Position numbers and translations under genes: made by a program. A DNA stretch of 64,000 nt from Trinickia violacea. GTDB taxonomy: Bacteria > Pseudomonadota > Gammaproteobacteria > Burkholderiales > Burkholderiaceae. Numbering within the stretch: position 1 is the stretch's first letter; each line of letters begins with the position of its first letter. This document shows positions 27,365 to 36,329 of this stretch, piece by piece. Below the pieces are notes generated by a model that was not told where the DNA came from, did not search any database, and saw only the letters and a program-made list of their open reading frames with translations. The stretch spans positions 1,364,001-1,428,000 of the forward strand of contig NZ_CP040078.1 of NCBI RefSeq assembly GCF_005280735.1, given 5' to 3'.

Positions 27365-27859
27365 ATGCTTACCATTCGTGCCATCACTCGAGAATCGGCA
27401 AGCGATTCAGTCGATGTTTTGCGCATCTTTATGGAGGCGCCTTCGTACACTCGTCTAGTCGAAGGTCGCCCACCCTCGGGAGCCGATGTCGATGACTTTT
27501 TCAGCGGTATGCCTGCTGGAAAGGAGGCGACAGACAAATTCTCGATTGGATTCTATGTCGACACAGACATGGTGGGCTGCGCTGACGTGATTCGATCGTA
27601 TCCCGCGAACGATTGTGCATTCATTGGACTACTGCTCTTCTCGGAAGCGCATCAGAGTCGAGGTTACGGAAAGATCGCGTTGAGCCTGATCGAGGAAATG
27701 GCGCGAGGCTGGAACTGCTCGAAGACGCAGCTAGCCGCAATTTCGACGAATCCGCGAGCTTTGGCGTTCTGGCAACGAGAGGGTTTTGAAATCCTGCGTC
27801 GAACAAGCAATCCGAGATTCACGGGTGATGTCATCGTGATGGAGCGAGCTATAGCGTAG
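27365..27859 (+). CDS. GNAT family N-acetyltransferase
   Basis: A 164-residue acetyltransferase of the GNAT fold. Acetyl-CoA binding motif A is visible as RGYGKIALSLIEE, and the later NPRALAFWQREGFEI is the usual motif B. The substrate is unknown. Its base composition and codons are less GC-rich than neighbours, and it stands alone between the aspartate operon and a convergent reductase gene, which is consistent with acquisition. Confidence 0.87.
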   Translation: MLTIRAITRESASDSVDVLRIFMEAPSYTRLVEGRPPSGADVDDFFSGMPAGKEATDKFSIGFYVDTDMVGCADVIRSYPANDCAFIGLLLFSEAHQSRGYGKIALSLIEEMARGWNCSKTQLAAISTNPRALAFWQREGFEILRRTSNPRFTGDVIVMERAIA

Positions 27860-27969
27860 GCGCCGCCTTGGGGTGTGGACTTGGGATGTGCGGATTAAGC
27901 TCCTAGTCCCCAGTGTGCTCAAGCGTCTTTGCTATTTTTTCCACTCTAAGTCCAGACTCAGAGCATCGC

Positions 27970-29349
27970 TCATTCCAGCGGATGCAAATCCTGAAGCAGC
28001 GTCGGCACCAGCTCCGTCACGGTCGGATGGATGTGCATCGCGCGGCTGATCGTGGTGTACGGCGCGTTCGCGTACATCACGTCGAGCAGCGAATGCACGA
28101 CTTCGTCGCCGGTCACGCCGAGGATCGAAGCGCCGAGAATCCGCTTGGTGTCCGCGTCGACGATCACCTTCATGAACCCGAGGCTCTCGCCTTTTTCCAC
28201 GGCGCGGCCGACGCGCGTCATCGGCCGCGTGCCCACCAGCAGCTTGCGGCCCGATTGCTTCGCCTCGTTCAGCGTCATGCCGACGCGGCCGAGCGGCGGG
28301 TCGACGAACAACGCGTAGGCCGGGATGCGGTCCGACACCTTGCGCGGGTCGTTGTCGAGGAGGTTGGCCGCAATGATCTCGTAGTCGTTGTAGGCCGTAT
28401 GCGTGAACGCGCCGCGGCCATTGCAGTCGCCCATTGCCCAGACGCCGGGGACATTCGTGCGCAGGTGCTCGTCCACTTTGATGTAGCCGTGCGCGTCGGT
28501 TTCGACGCCGGCCTTCTCGAGCCCGAGATCGTCGGTGTTCGGCACCCGCCCGACGGCGAGCAGCAGATGCGTGCCGGCCGCTTCGCGCGCGCCGTTGGAG
28601 CAGTCGAGGCCGACGACGACATTGCTTCCATCGCGCCGGGCGCTCAGGCAGTTGGAATCGAGCTGCACGTCGATGCCCTCGGCTTCGAGGATGTCGCGCA
28701 CCGCCTGCGACACGTCCTCGTCCTCGCGGTGAATCAGGCGCGGGCCTCGCTCGACAATGGTCACCTTCGACCCGAAGCGCCGATACATCTGGCCGAACTC
28801 GAGCCCGATGTAGCTGCCGCCGACGACGATCAAATGCTCCGGCAGGAAGTCGACGTCCATCATGGTCGAGTTGGTGAAATACGGCACGTGGTCGAGGCCG
28901 GGCATGGGCGGCACCAGCGCCCGTCCGCCGACGTTGATGAAGATCCGCTCCGCTTCGAGCAATGCATCGCCGACGCGTACCGTATGCGCGCTCTCGAAGC
29001 GCGCATGGCCTTGGTAGACCGTGCAGTTCGCCTGGCCGCGAACCCACTTTTCGACGTTGCCGCTGGAGCGCTGCGAAATCTGGTCTTTGCGCGCTTTGAC
29101 CTTCTTCATATCGACCGTGACCGGCCCGCCCGTCATGACGCCGTACTCTTCACCCCGCCGCGCCAGATGGGCCGCATAAGCGCTGGCCACGAGCGTCTTC
29201 GTGGGGATGCAGCCGGTATTGACGCACGTGCCGCCGAAGCGCCCGCGCTCGACGACGGCGATTTTCATGCCGGCGCCCGACAGCCGCGCGGCGAGCGCGG
29301 GGCCGGCTTGTCCGGTGCCGATGATGACTGCTTCGAAGCGTTGAGTCAT
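27970..29349 (-). CDS. FAD-dependent pyridine nucleotide-disulfide oxidoreductase (mercuric reductase-like)
   Basis: A 459-residue flavoenzyme. It has the FAD-binding GTGQAGPALAARLS, the redox disulfide motif GGTCVNTGCIPTK (two Cys five apart), the NADPH-binding GGSYIGLEFG and the FAD-binding GDCNGRG near residue 310. It looks like the class I lipoamide dehydrogenase/mercuric reductase group, but lacks an N-terminal HMA domain and a C-terminal Cys pair for mercury, so the substrate is unclear. The start has AGGAGGG 6 bases upstream. It follows the Dyp peroxidase gene by 48 bases and may be cotranscribed. Confidence 0.88.
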   Translation of the reverse strand: MTQRFEAVIIGTGQAGPALAARLSGAGMKIAVVERGRFGGTCVNTGCIPTKTLVASAYAAHLARRGEEYGVMTGGPVTVDMKKVKARKDQISQRSSGNVEKWVRGQANCTVYQGHARFESAHTVRVGDALLEAERIFINVGGRALVPPMPGLDHVPYFTNSTMMDVDFLPEHLIVVGGSYIGLEFGQMYRRFGSKVTIVERGPRLIHREDEDVSQAVRDILEAEGIDVQLDSNCLSARRDGSNVVVGLDCSNGAREAAGTHLLLAVGRVPNTDDLGLEKAGVETDAHGYIKVDEHLRTNVPGVWAMGDCNGRGAFTHTAYNDYEIIAANLLDNDPRKVSDRIPAYALFVDPPLGRVGMTLNEAKQSGRKLLVGTRPMTRVGRAVEKGESLGFMKVIVDADTKRILGASILGVTGDEVVHSLLDVMYANAPYTTISRAMHIHPTVTELVPTLLQDLHPLE

Positions 29350-29397
29350 GATGCCCTCCTACGCGGCTGGCGGAGAAGAACGGCGAGCCGTTAGCCG

Positions 29398-30348
29398 CTA
29401 GCGTTCCGCGAGCTGCTCCAGCAGGCTCGCCGACGGGACAAAGAACAAGCCGCCCGTGACCGCGCGGCTGTAATCGAGCAGCCGGTCGTAATTGCCCGGC
29501 GGCCGGCCGACGAACATGTTTTCCAGCATCTGCTCGATCGGCGCGGGCGAACGCGCGTACCCGATGAAGTAGGTGCCGAACTCGCCCATGCCGGGGCGGC
29601 CGAACGGCATGTTGTCGCGCAGGATTTTGATTTCGCGGCCGTTCTCTTCGAGCGTCGTCAACGCGCTGTGCGACGACGTCGGCTTGACCGCCTCGTCGAG
29701 CTCGATGTCCGACAGCTTCGTGCGGCCGATGATGCGTTCCTGCTCTTCGACCGAAAGCGCGTTCCAGCCGCTCATGTCGTGCAGGTACTTCTGCACGAGC
29801 ACGTAGCTGCCGCCAACGAAGGCCGGGTCCTCGTCGCCGATCACGGTGAAATCGACGGCCTCGCGGCCGGTCGGGTTCTCGGTGCCGTCGACGAATCCCA
29901 CCATGCTGCGCAAGTCGAAGTAGCGAAAGCCCTGCACTTCGTCGACCACGGTGACGGCGTCGCCGAGCCGGCCCACGAGTTGCGTGGCGAGTTCGAAGCA
30001 GAGGTCCATCTGATCCGCGCGGATGTGCAGCAGCAGATCGCCCGGCGTCGCGACGGCGCGGCGCTCGCCTTCGCCGAATTCGCGGAACGCGTGCAATTGC
30101 GCGGGGCGCGGCGCGCCGAACAGCGTGTCCCACGCGCTGGCGCTGAAGCCGCACACGCACGACAGGTTGCCCGAAGGCACGCGCTTGCCGACCGAGCGGA
30201 CGAGGGCGGCGACGTCTTCGCACCACGCGCGCACTTTGGCCGCGTGCGCTTCGCCGGCCGCGAGGGTTGCGACGATGTAGATGACGCTGCGGGTGATGGG
30301 ACTACAGATGGCTTGCGGTTCTGGAACGTCTTTCGTGTCTTGAGGCAT
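29398..30348 (-). CDS. Dyp-type haem peroxidase
   Basis: A 316-residue cytoplasmic dye-decolourising peroxidase of the YfeX type: no Tat signal at the N-terminus. The GxxDG motif is GFVDG (Asp154), the proximal haem ligand is probably His227 (SSHSAL), and the distal Arg is probably Arg244 (ILRDNMPFG). ATG 30348 is selected because the following residues match the family; an in-frame start further upstream adds 16 residues. The downstream reductase could form a peroxide-handling pair with it, but this is inference. Confidence 0.9.
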   Translation of the reverse strand: MPQDTKDVPEPQAICSPITRSVIYIVATLAAGEAHAAKVRAWCEDVAALVRSVGKRVPSGNLSCVCGFSASAWDTLFGAPRPAQLHAFREFGEGERRAVATPGDLLLHIRADQMDLCFELATQLVGRLGDAVTVVDEVQGFRYFDLRSMVGFVDGTENPTGREAVDFTVIGDEDPAFVGGSYVLVQKYLHDMSGWNALSVEEQERIIGRTKLSDIELDEAVKPTSSHSALTTLEENGREIKILRDNMPFGRPGMGEFGTYFIGYARSPAPIEQMLENMFVGRPPGNYDRLLDYSRAVTGGLFFVPSASLLEQLAER

Positions 30349-30500
30349 CGGATCGCATCCTGTTGAAAACGTTACCGAGTCGAACACATACGACAAAAGC
30401 GCAGACAGAAAAGCAGAAGGTGCAGGCGTGAGAGTACGCCGATTGATGCGTTTGTGCTGTGCTAGAGCCTGCTACTAGCGTGAACAGGCCCTAAGCTCGA

Positions 30501-31895
30501 TCAGTAAAGAAGCGCTCGTCCGTCGGCCTCTCCGCGCAGCAGGTCGTCGAAGCTCCGCGTGTCTGCGCATGCTTCGATGTCGAGAACCGCATCGGCGAGC
30601 GCGCCGACCGCCGGTTCGGTCAACGCCATCCCGGCGAGCGTGCGGAATTTCGTCAACAAGGCGTCGTCCGATACGGGGTTGGCGGGGCTGCCAAGCGGGA
30701 CAACGACCCGGCGCGTCGCAGGCGGCGCGTCGCCTGCGGCGAGCGTCACTTCGGGCTCGTCGAGATCGGCCATCGCGGGATCGACCACCAGCGTGATGCG
30801 CGCGAGCATCGCGGCGATACGCGCGTCGGCGCGCCGCTCGGCGAGATAAGCGTCGATTCCTGTGTCGCCGAACACCAGCGCGGCGGCGAGCGCATAGGGC
30901 AGGCTCATTTGCGCGGCAGCGAGCGTGCCGAGGTCGCGTGCGCCGCACATGCGGTTCACGAATCCGCTCAGGCGCACGTGGACGGCGCGAACGTCCGCGG
31001 CATCGTAGGTTCGGCCTCCGGTCAGCATCAGCATCGAGTCGACCGCGGCATGGGCGCTGCGGCACGAGGCATGCGGCTTGATCGAGCAGCGCATGATCTT
31101 CCAGTTTTCACCCAAGCCGTCGAGCAGCAGTTCGGGCGCTTGGGCCTGCGGCGCGAACGTGTTGAAGAATCCACCCCACACGTCGGCAAAAACGTGCGCC
31201 GGTCCGCTGACGTTCTTTTGCGCGAAGCGCGCCGCGAGCAGGCCGCCTTCCGCCGCGCGTCCCGCATGCAGGCGCTTGGTTTGTGAGGCGTCGTGGATGA
31301 AGCCCCATAAGCCGCCGGCAAAGCTCGCCGCATGACCCAAGGCGTGGCGGGTCTGCGTGGCGTCGAGCCCGAGTACGCGCGCGCTGGCCGCCGCCGCGCC
31401 GAATACGCCGCAGGTCGGGGTCGAATGCCAGCCTGCGCCGTTGTGAGCGGAATAGCCGCCCGCCGCTTCGAGCACGCGGCGCCCGACGTCGTAGCCGAGC
31501 ACGATCGCCATCAGCAGCTCTCGTCCCGATACCGGCCGCTCCATGCACGATAACGCCGCCAGCGCCGCCGGCAACACGACCGCGCCGGAATGGTCGCAGC
31601 CGCCGGCATCGTCGAGTTCCAGCGCGTGCGCGGCCACGCCGTTGACGAACGCGGCATCGCGGGCGGTCAGCGTGTGATGCGTTCCCCAGGCTGGCGAGGC
31701 TCCGCTGCCCGGGCCCGCGACGATGTCGAGTGCACAGCGCGTTTCGAGCGCGCGTGCTCCGGCGAGCGCTGCGCCGAACGTATCGAGCACGTGACGAATC
31801 GTCTTGTGCGCAACCTCGGCCGGCAACGCGCCGGCGGGTGTGTCCGCCACGAAGGCCGCGATCTGTCCCGCGAGCGACGGTGGATTGCGCGTCAC
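30501..31895 (-). CDS. MmgE/PrpD family protein
   Basis: A 464-residue member of the MmgE/PrpD family, which includes 2-methylcitrate dehydratase and iminodisuccinate epimerase. The family pattern LDTFGAALAGA, HALELDDAGG.DHSGAVVLPAALA and the C-terminal small domain are present. I chose GTG 31895, overlapping the previous gene's stop (GTGA), with AGGAAA upstream. It is last in a seven-gene run led by an argininosuccinate-lyase-like enzyme. Because an epimerase plus a C-N lyase is the known arrangement for iminodisuccinate, a similar substrate is plausible; it is not shown. Confidence 0.86.
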   Translation of the reverse strand: MTRNPPSLAGQIAAFVADTPAGALPAEVAHKTIRHVLDTFGAALAGARALETRCALDIVAGPGSGASPAWGTHHTLTARDAAFVNGVAAHALELDDAGGCDHSGAVVLPAALAALSCMERPVSGRELLMAIVLGYDVGRRVLEAAGGYSAHNGAGWHSTPTCGVFGAAAASARVLGLDATQTRHALGHAASFAGGLWGFIHDASQTKRLHAGRAAEGGLLAARFAQKNVSGPAHVFADVWGGFFNTFAPQAQAPELLLDGLGENWKIMRCSIKPHASCRSAHAAVDSMLMLTGGRTYDAADVRAVHVRLSGFVNRMCGARDLGTLAAAQMSLPYALAAALVFGDTGIDAYLAERRADARIAAMLARITLVVDPAMADLDEPEVTLAAGDAPPATRRVVVPLGSPANPVSDDALLTKFRTLAGMALTEPAVGALADAVLDIEACADTRSFDDLLRGEADGRALLY

Positions 31896-32806
31896 GATGC
31901 GTGTTTCCTGTGATGAGCGTAGATCTCGACGGGATGGCGCGGCTCGTTGCCGGGCACGGTATCGCGCCACCAGTGCGCCACCTCGGCGCCGGTTGCGAAC
32001 CAGACGTCGCCGTGCGAGCGCATGTGGGCGAGTAGGTCGCGCAAGAGGTCGATGCGACCCGCGGTGCCGATGATTTCCGGATGCAACCGCATCACGAAGC
32101 ACAAGCCAAAGCGGCGGAACGCGTCGAAATCGTGTTTCCAATTGACCAGCACGTCGCGATACGAGGCGATTCTCGGTTGCCCGATAGGCACCGGCGGCGC
32201 GAGGTTGTAGACGAAGTACGGTTCGTCCTCGAGCTCGTAGTGCAGCGGCAGTTCGACGAGCTTCGCACTGCGCGGAGCGGGCTCCGTATCGATCACATCG
32301 TCGACGTGGTAGTAGGGGAGGTCGTCGCCACGCCAAGAGGACGACCATGCGATGCCCCGCTCGCGCAGGAAATCGGCGAAGCCGGGCGCCCAGTTGCCGC
32401 CTAGCGAACGGAAGCCCGCGGCTGCGCGCCCGAGCGTCTCGCGAAGCAGGGCCTGGCCTGCGTCGAAGGCGGCTTGTTGATCGGAGAGCGAGAGCGCGTC
32501 GAAGTCTTCGCAGCGCTCACCGCTGACCCCAATTTCGTGGTGCTTCGCCGCGATGCGGCGCACCGTTTCCGCGTGCGTCTTCGCGACCTGTCCCGGCACG
32601 AACCAGCTGGCTCGCACGTCGAATTCGTCGAGCGCGTCGAGCACTCGGTCGACGCCGCGCTTCGCGCCATAGCGCCAGACCGACAGCGATTTTTCGCGTC
32701 CCGCGATGCGCGGCTCCTGAGCCAGGATGTCGAGATCGTCGTTGAAGTCGACGGTGACGACGGCCGCGCAGCGCGCGCCGTGCGGCCAGCGTGGAAAGGG
32801 CGTCAT
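31892..32806 (-). CDS. Polysaccharide deacetylase-fold protein A, metal site altered
   Basis: A 304-residue protein of the NodB/PuuE-type deacetylase fold. The first motif Asp20 (VTVDFNDDL) and the late LHPEIIGTAGRI are kept, but the metal-binding H-x3-H is replaced by Ser95 and Cys99 (GVSGERCED). It may be metal-independent like PuuE allantoinase or inactive. It overlaps the next paralogue's stop (ATGA) and the MmgE gene start by 4 bases. Role in the operon may be ring-opening of an imide, amide or hydantoin-like substrate, by analogy with PuuE relatives. Confidence 0.83.
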   Translation of the reverse strand: MTPFPRWPHGARCAAVVTVDFNDDLDILAQEPRIAGREKSLSVWRYGAKRGVDRVLDALDEFDVRASWFVPGQVAKTHAETVRRIAAKHHEIGVSGERCEDFDALSLSDQQAAFDAGQALLRETLGRAAAGFRSLGGNWAPGFADFLRERGIAWSSSWRGDDLPYYHVDDVIDTEPAPRSAKLVELPLHYELEDEPYFVYNLAPPVPIGQPRIASYRDVLVNWKHDFDAFRRFGLCFVMRLHPEIIGTAGRIDLLRDLLAHMRSHGDVWFATGAEVAHWWRDTVPGNEPRHPVEIYAHHRKHAS

Positions 32807-33675
32807 GGGGTGTCCGGGTTGTCCTGCTGCTCGGAGGGTGCGTGTTGCGCGAGCCACCAATCCGCCACGTCGCGGCAGCGCGCGAACCATACGCCGCCCT
32901 GCGCCGCCATGTGATCGATGAGCCGCTCGATGATCCCGATGCGCCCAGGCTTGCCGCATACCTTCGGATGCCACAGCGTCGTCAGGCACAGCCCCTCGCG
33001 ATGCGCGCCGTCGAACTCGCGCATCCAGTTGTCGAGCGTGGCTTCGTAGCTCGCGATGCGATCGAGGCCCGCAGGGAAATCGGGCTTGCGCTGATAGGCG
33101 AGCGACGCATAGTCGTCCATCTCCCAGCGGCCCGGAATCTCGACGAGTGGCGCGCTCCCCGGTTCGACCGGCAGCCAATACGGACGATCGTCGCCGCGCA
33201 TCGAACTCGAATAGCGCACGCCGGCTTCCTGGAGAATGCGAATCGTGTCGAGCCCCCAGTCGCCCGACGGCGTGCGAAAGCCGACCGCGCGAATGCCGAG
33301 GTAGCGCGCGAACACGTCGGCCGAGCGCGCCATCACTTCGCGTTGCCGGTCGCCATCGAGGGTCCAGAAGGCTTCATGCTGGTAGCCGTGATAGCCGATT
33401 TCATGACCGCGCTCGACGATCGCGGCGCAGCGCTCGGGCCAGTTCTCCACCACCCAGGCGGGCACGAAGAAGGTGGCCGGCACCGCCCGCTCGTCGAGCA
33501 CGTCGAGCAACCGGCCCAGCGCGCGCCACGGCCCGTAGCTGCCGAGCGTGAAGTACGACGGGTTGCGCCAGATCGAACCGTTCAACATCGCGTCGCCGGT
33601 TGGACCGTCGAGATCGAATGCGAGCGCGACGCACGAGCGGTTCGCGTCTGGCCAGCGCGGCATGGGCTCAGTCAT
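32803..33675 (-). CDS. Polysaccharide deacetylase-fold protein B (PuuE-like), intact site
   Basis: A 290-residue paralogue of the gene that follows it. It has Asp21/Asp23 (AFDLDG), the metal-binding H-x3-H (His96 and His100 in YHGYQHE), the FRTPSGDW motif and WHPKVCGKPGRI. The overall arrangement resembles PuuE allantoinase and related amide or imide hydrolases more than chitin deacetylases, and no signal peptide is present, so it should act in the cytoplasm on a small molecule. It begins 6 bases after the binding-protein gene. Confidence 0.87.
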   Translation of the reverse strand: MTEPMPRWPDANRSCVALAFDLDGPTGDAMLNGSIWRNPSYFTLGSYGPWRALGRLLDVLDERAVPATFFVPAWVVENWPERCAAIVERGHEIGYHGYQHEAFWTLDGDRQREVMARSADVFARYLGIRAVGFRTPSGDWGLDTIRILQEAGVRYSSSMRGDDRPYWLPVEPGSAPLVEIPGRWEMDDYASLAYQRKPDFPAGLDRIASYEATLDNWMREFDGAHREGLCLTTLWHPKVCGKPGRIGIIERLIDHMAAQGGVWFARCRDVADWWLAQHAPSEQQDNPDTP

Positions 33676-33681
33676 GCCGTG

Positions 33682-34515
33682 TCAGACCGGCGCGTTGATC
33701 GCGGCTTTTTGCACGGCATGTTCTTGCAGACCCCACTTGGCGAGGATCTTCTGATACGTGCCGTCGGCGATGAGCTGGTTGAGCGCGGTCGCGATGGCGG
33801 AGGCGAGCGCGGAATTGTCCTTTGCGACCGCGATGCCCGTGTACTGCGCGAGGAACGGCTTGCCGATTGGCGCGTAGGCGTTCTGCTCGAGGCTGTTCTG
33901 GTAGGGCAGCGTTTCGCCGCCTTGCACGCCTGCGTCGATGCGCCCTTGGCGCAGCTGCAGCCGGGCATCCGCCGACCCGTCGGTGCCGACGACGTTGATC
34001 GCCGGCTTGCCGGCCTTCACGCAGTGCTCGGCGCTCCAGGTCGCGATGTCGTTCGGGAACGACGTGCGGCGGCTCGTACCGACGCGCTTGCCGCACAGCG
34101 ATTCCATTTGCGGGAACGACGCGGCTTGGGCCTTGAGCGTATAGAACTGCGGGCCGGTGGTGATGTAATCGACGAAGGACACGCTATCGCGGCGCGACGG
34201 GATATCGGTCATGCCCGAGAGGATGATGTCGACGCGCTTGGTGGCGACGGCGCTCAGCATCTGATCGAAGCTCGTCTCCTCCCACTGGATCTTCACGCCC
34301 ATCTTCGCTGCTATTGCTTCGCCGAGGTCCACGTCGAAGCCGGTGAGCTTGTCGGTGGCGGGGTCCTTGAATTCGAACGGCGGATAGTTCGGCACGATGG
34401 CCGCGACGAGCGGGTTCTTGGCCGCAGCCGACTGCGCGGCGGCCAGCGATCCATGAAACGCGACGGCGCAGAACGCCGCGGCAACGAAGGCACGGTGAAG
34501 GAATGACTGGGTCAT
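33682..34515 (-). CDS. Polar amino acid ABC transporter, substrate-binding protein
   Basis: A 277-residue periplasmic binding protein of the HisJ/GlnH family. Signal peptide 1-27 (ending SLAAAQ) and the family pattern YPPFEFKDPATDKLTGFDVDLGEAIA are clear. ATG 34515 directly precedes the signal. Substrate is a polar amino acid or derivative; the catabolic genes suggest an N-substituted amino acid. It lies between the ATPase and deacetylase B genes in the operon. Confidence 0.92.
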   Translation of the reverse strand: MTQSFLHRAFVAAAFCAVAFHGSLAAAQSAAAKNPLVAAIVPNYPPFEFKDPATDKLTGFDVDLGEAIAAKMGVKIQWEETSFDQMLSAVATKRVDIILSGMTDIPSRRDSVSFVDYITTGPQFYTLKAQAASFPQMESLCGKRVGTSRRTSFPNDIATWSAEHCVKAGKPAINVVGTDGSADARLQLRQGRIDAGVQGGETLPYQNSLEQNAYAPIGKPFLAQYTGIAVAKDNSALASAIATALNQLIADGTYQKILAKWGLQEHAVQKAAINAPV

Positions 34516-34606
34516 GACAATACGCCTCGCTACGGGTAAGGACGTTGGAAAGAGTCGAGTGAAAAAAACGGGTGAAGCCCAGCGGCGCCGCCGGTTTAGG
34601 CGATGG

Positions 34607-35371
34607 TTAAGCAATGACGGCGGAAATGAAATCCTGAGTGCGTTTGTTCTGCGGCTGCGACAGCACCTGCTCGGGCGGACCGCTTTCGACGATCTGGCCG
34701 CCGTCCATGAACACGACGCGGTCGGCCACCTCGCGCGCAAAACCCAATTCGTGCGTCACGACGATCATCGTCATTCCGCTTTTGGCGAGGTCGCGCATGA
34801 CGGCGAGCACTTCGCCGACGAGCTCCGGGTCGAGCGCCGAAGTCGGCTCGTCGAACAGGATCAGCTGCGGGTGCATCGCGAGCGCGCGAGCAATCGCGAC
34901 GCGCTGCTGCTGCCCGCCGGAGAGCTCGATGGGAAACGCGTTGCACTTGTGTTCGAGGCCCACGCGTGCCAACAGCGTGCGCGCTTCCTGTTCAGCCTCG
35001 GCGCGCCGGCGCTTGAGCACTTGGACCGGTCCTTCTATGACGTTCTCGAGCGCGGTTTTGTGCGGAAAGAGGTTGAAGCGCTGGAACACCATGCTGGTTG
35101 CGAGCCGCTGGCGGGCGATTTGCCGCTCCGACAGTTCGTAGAGCTTATTGCCCGCCTGCCGGTATCCGGCCAGCTCGCCGTTGACCCACAGCGCGCCGTC
35201 GCTGATCGTTTCGAGCTGGTTGATGCAGCGCAGAAACGTGCTCTTGCCCGAGCCCGACGGGCCGATGATGCACAGCACTTCCCCTTGCGCGACGTCGAGC
35301 GTGATGCCCTTGAGCGCCTCGAAATCGCCAAACGATTTGCGTACGCCCGCGGCGCGAACAATCGAAGTCAT
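34607..35371 (-). CDS. Polar amino acid ABC transporter, ATP-binding protein
   Basis: A 254-residue ATPase of the GlnQ/HisP type. Walker A is GPSGSGKST, the signature is LSGGQQQR, Walker B is LILFDEPTSALD and the switch His is in VVTHE. The start has GAGGAAC 8 bases upstream. It follows the permease by 42 bases. Confidence 0.95.
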   Translation of the reverse strand: MTSIVRAAGVRKSFGDFEALKGITLDVAQGEVLCIIGPSGSGKSTFLRCINQLETISDGALWVNGELAGYRQAGNKLYELSERQIARQRLATSMVFQRFNLFPHKTALENVIEGPVQVLKRRRAEAEQEARTLLARVGLEHKCNAFPIELSGGQQQRVAIARALAMHPQLILFDEPTSALDPELVGEVLAVMRDLAKSGMTMIVVTHELGFAREVADRVVFMDGGQIVESGPPEQVLSQPQNKRTQDFISAVIA

Positions 35372-35413
35372 GTCAGTTCCTCAAGCGGTGGAGCGATCGG
35401 TGGTTCGGGTGGT

Positions 35414-36329
35414 TCACTTGCGGGCGGCCGCACGGCCCGCGCCTCGCGCATACCGGCGCTCGACGCGCGACTGCAGGAGCGAGAGCACGGTCACGACGAC
35501 GAGATACCAGATGCCCGCGACAATCAGCAGTTCGATCACGCGTGCGTTCGCGTAGTAGATGTTCTCCGCGTTGTGCAGCATTTCCGCGTACTGAATGACG
35601 CTCGCAAGCGAAGTCATCTTGACCATGGCAATCAGTTCGTTGCCGATCGGCGGGACGATGACGCGCATCGCTTGCGGCAGGATCACGCGGCGCAGCGCCT
35701 GCAAGCGATGCATGCCGATCGACTTCGCGGCTTCGTACTGGCCGGTGTCGACCGAGAGCAGCCCGGCGCGCACGACTTCCGAGGTGTACGCCCCTTGATT
35801 GATGCCGAGCCCGAGCAGTGCGGCGAGGAATGGCGTCATCAGGTCTACGGTGCGCCATTGGGCCAAGCCCGGAATGCCGATGGTCGGAAAGACGAGCGCA
35901 AGGTTGAACCACAAGAGCAGTTGCAGGATCACCGGCGTGCCGCGAAAGAGCCAGACGTACCCTTGCGCGACGAGGTTGAGCACCGGGTTCGTCGACAGCC
36001 GCATGACGGCCGTCACGACGCCGAGCGCGATGCCGAGGCTCATCGCGAGTATCGTCATGACGATCGTGTTGCCGAGCCCGGTCAGGATCGAGTGCGCGGT
36101 GAAAAAGCGCCCGACGTACGACCATTCGATCTGGCCGCGCGCGAACGCAAGGGCGATATAGCCGAGGCAGGCCACGATGACGGCGGACGCCGCATAGCGT
36201 CCCCAGTATCGACGGCGCACACGTTCGAGGCCGCCGACGTCCGTGATGTCCGCGCTGTTGTCCGAGCTCTTCATGGCATCCGCAGCAAGGTGCGCTGCGC
36301 CTTCGTGTCGTTCCGATGCGCTCAACATG
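35414..36329 (-). CDS. Polar amino acid ABC transporter, permease
   Basis: A 305-residue inner-membrane permease of the HisM/GlnP type with five or six transmembrane helices (first at about 43-62). The EAA loop appears as EAAKSIGMHRLQALRRVILPQA. I chose the ATG at 36329, overlapping the lyase stop by 8 bases; an alternative start at 36274 (MKSSDN) would remove 18 residues. A single permease gene suggests a homodimeric transporter. A long same-frame extension upstream is the shadow of the lyase gene. Confidence 0.9.
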
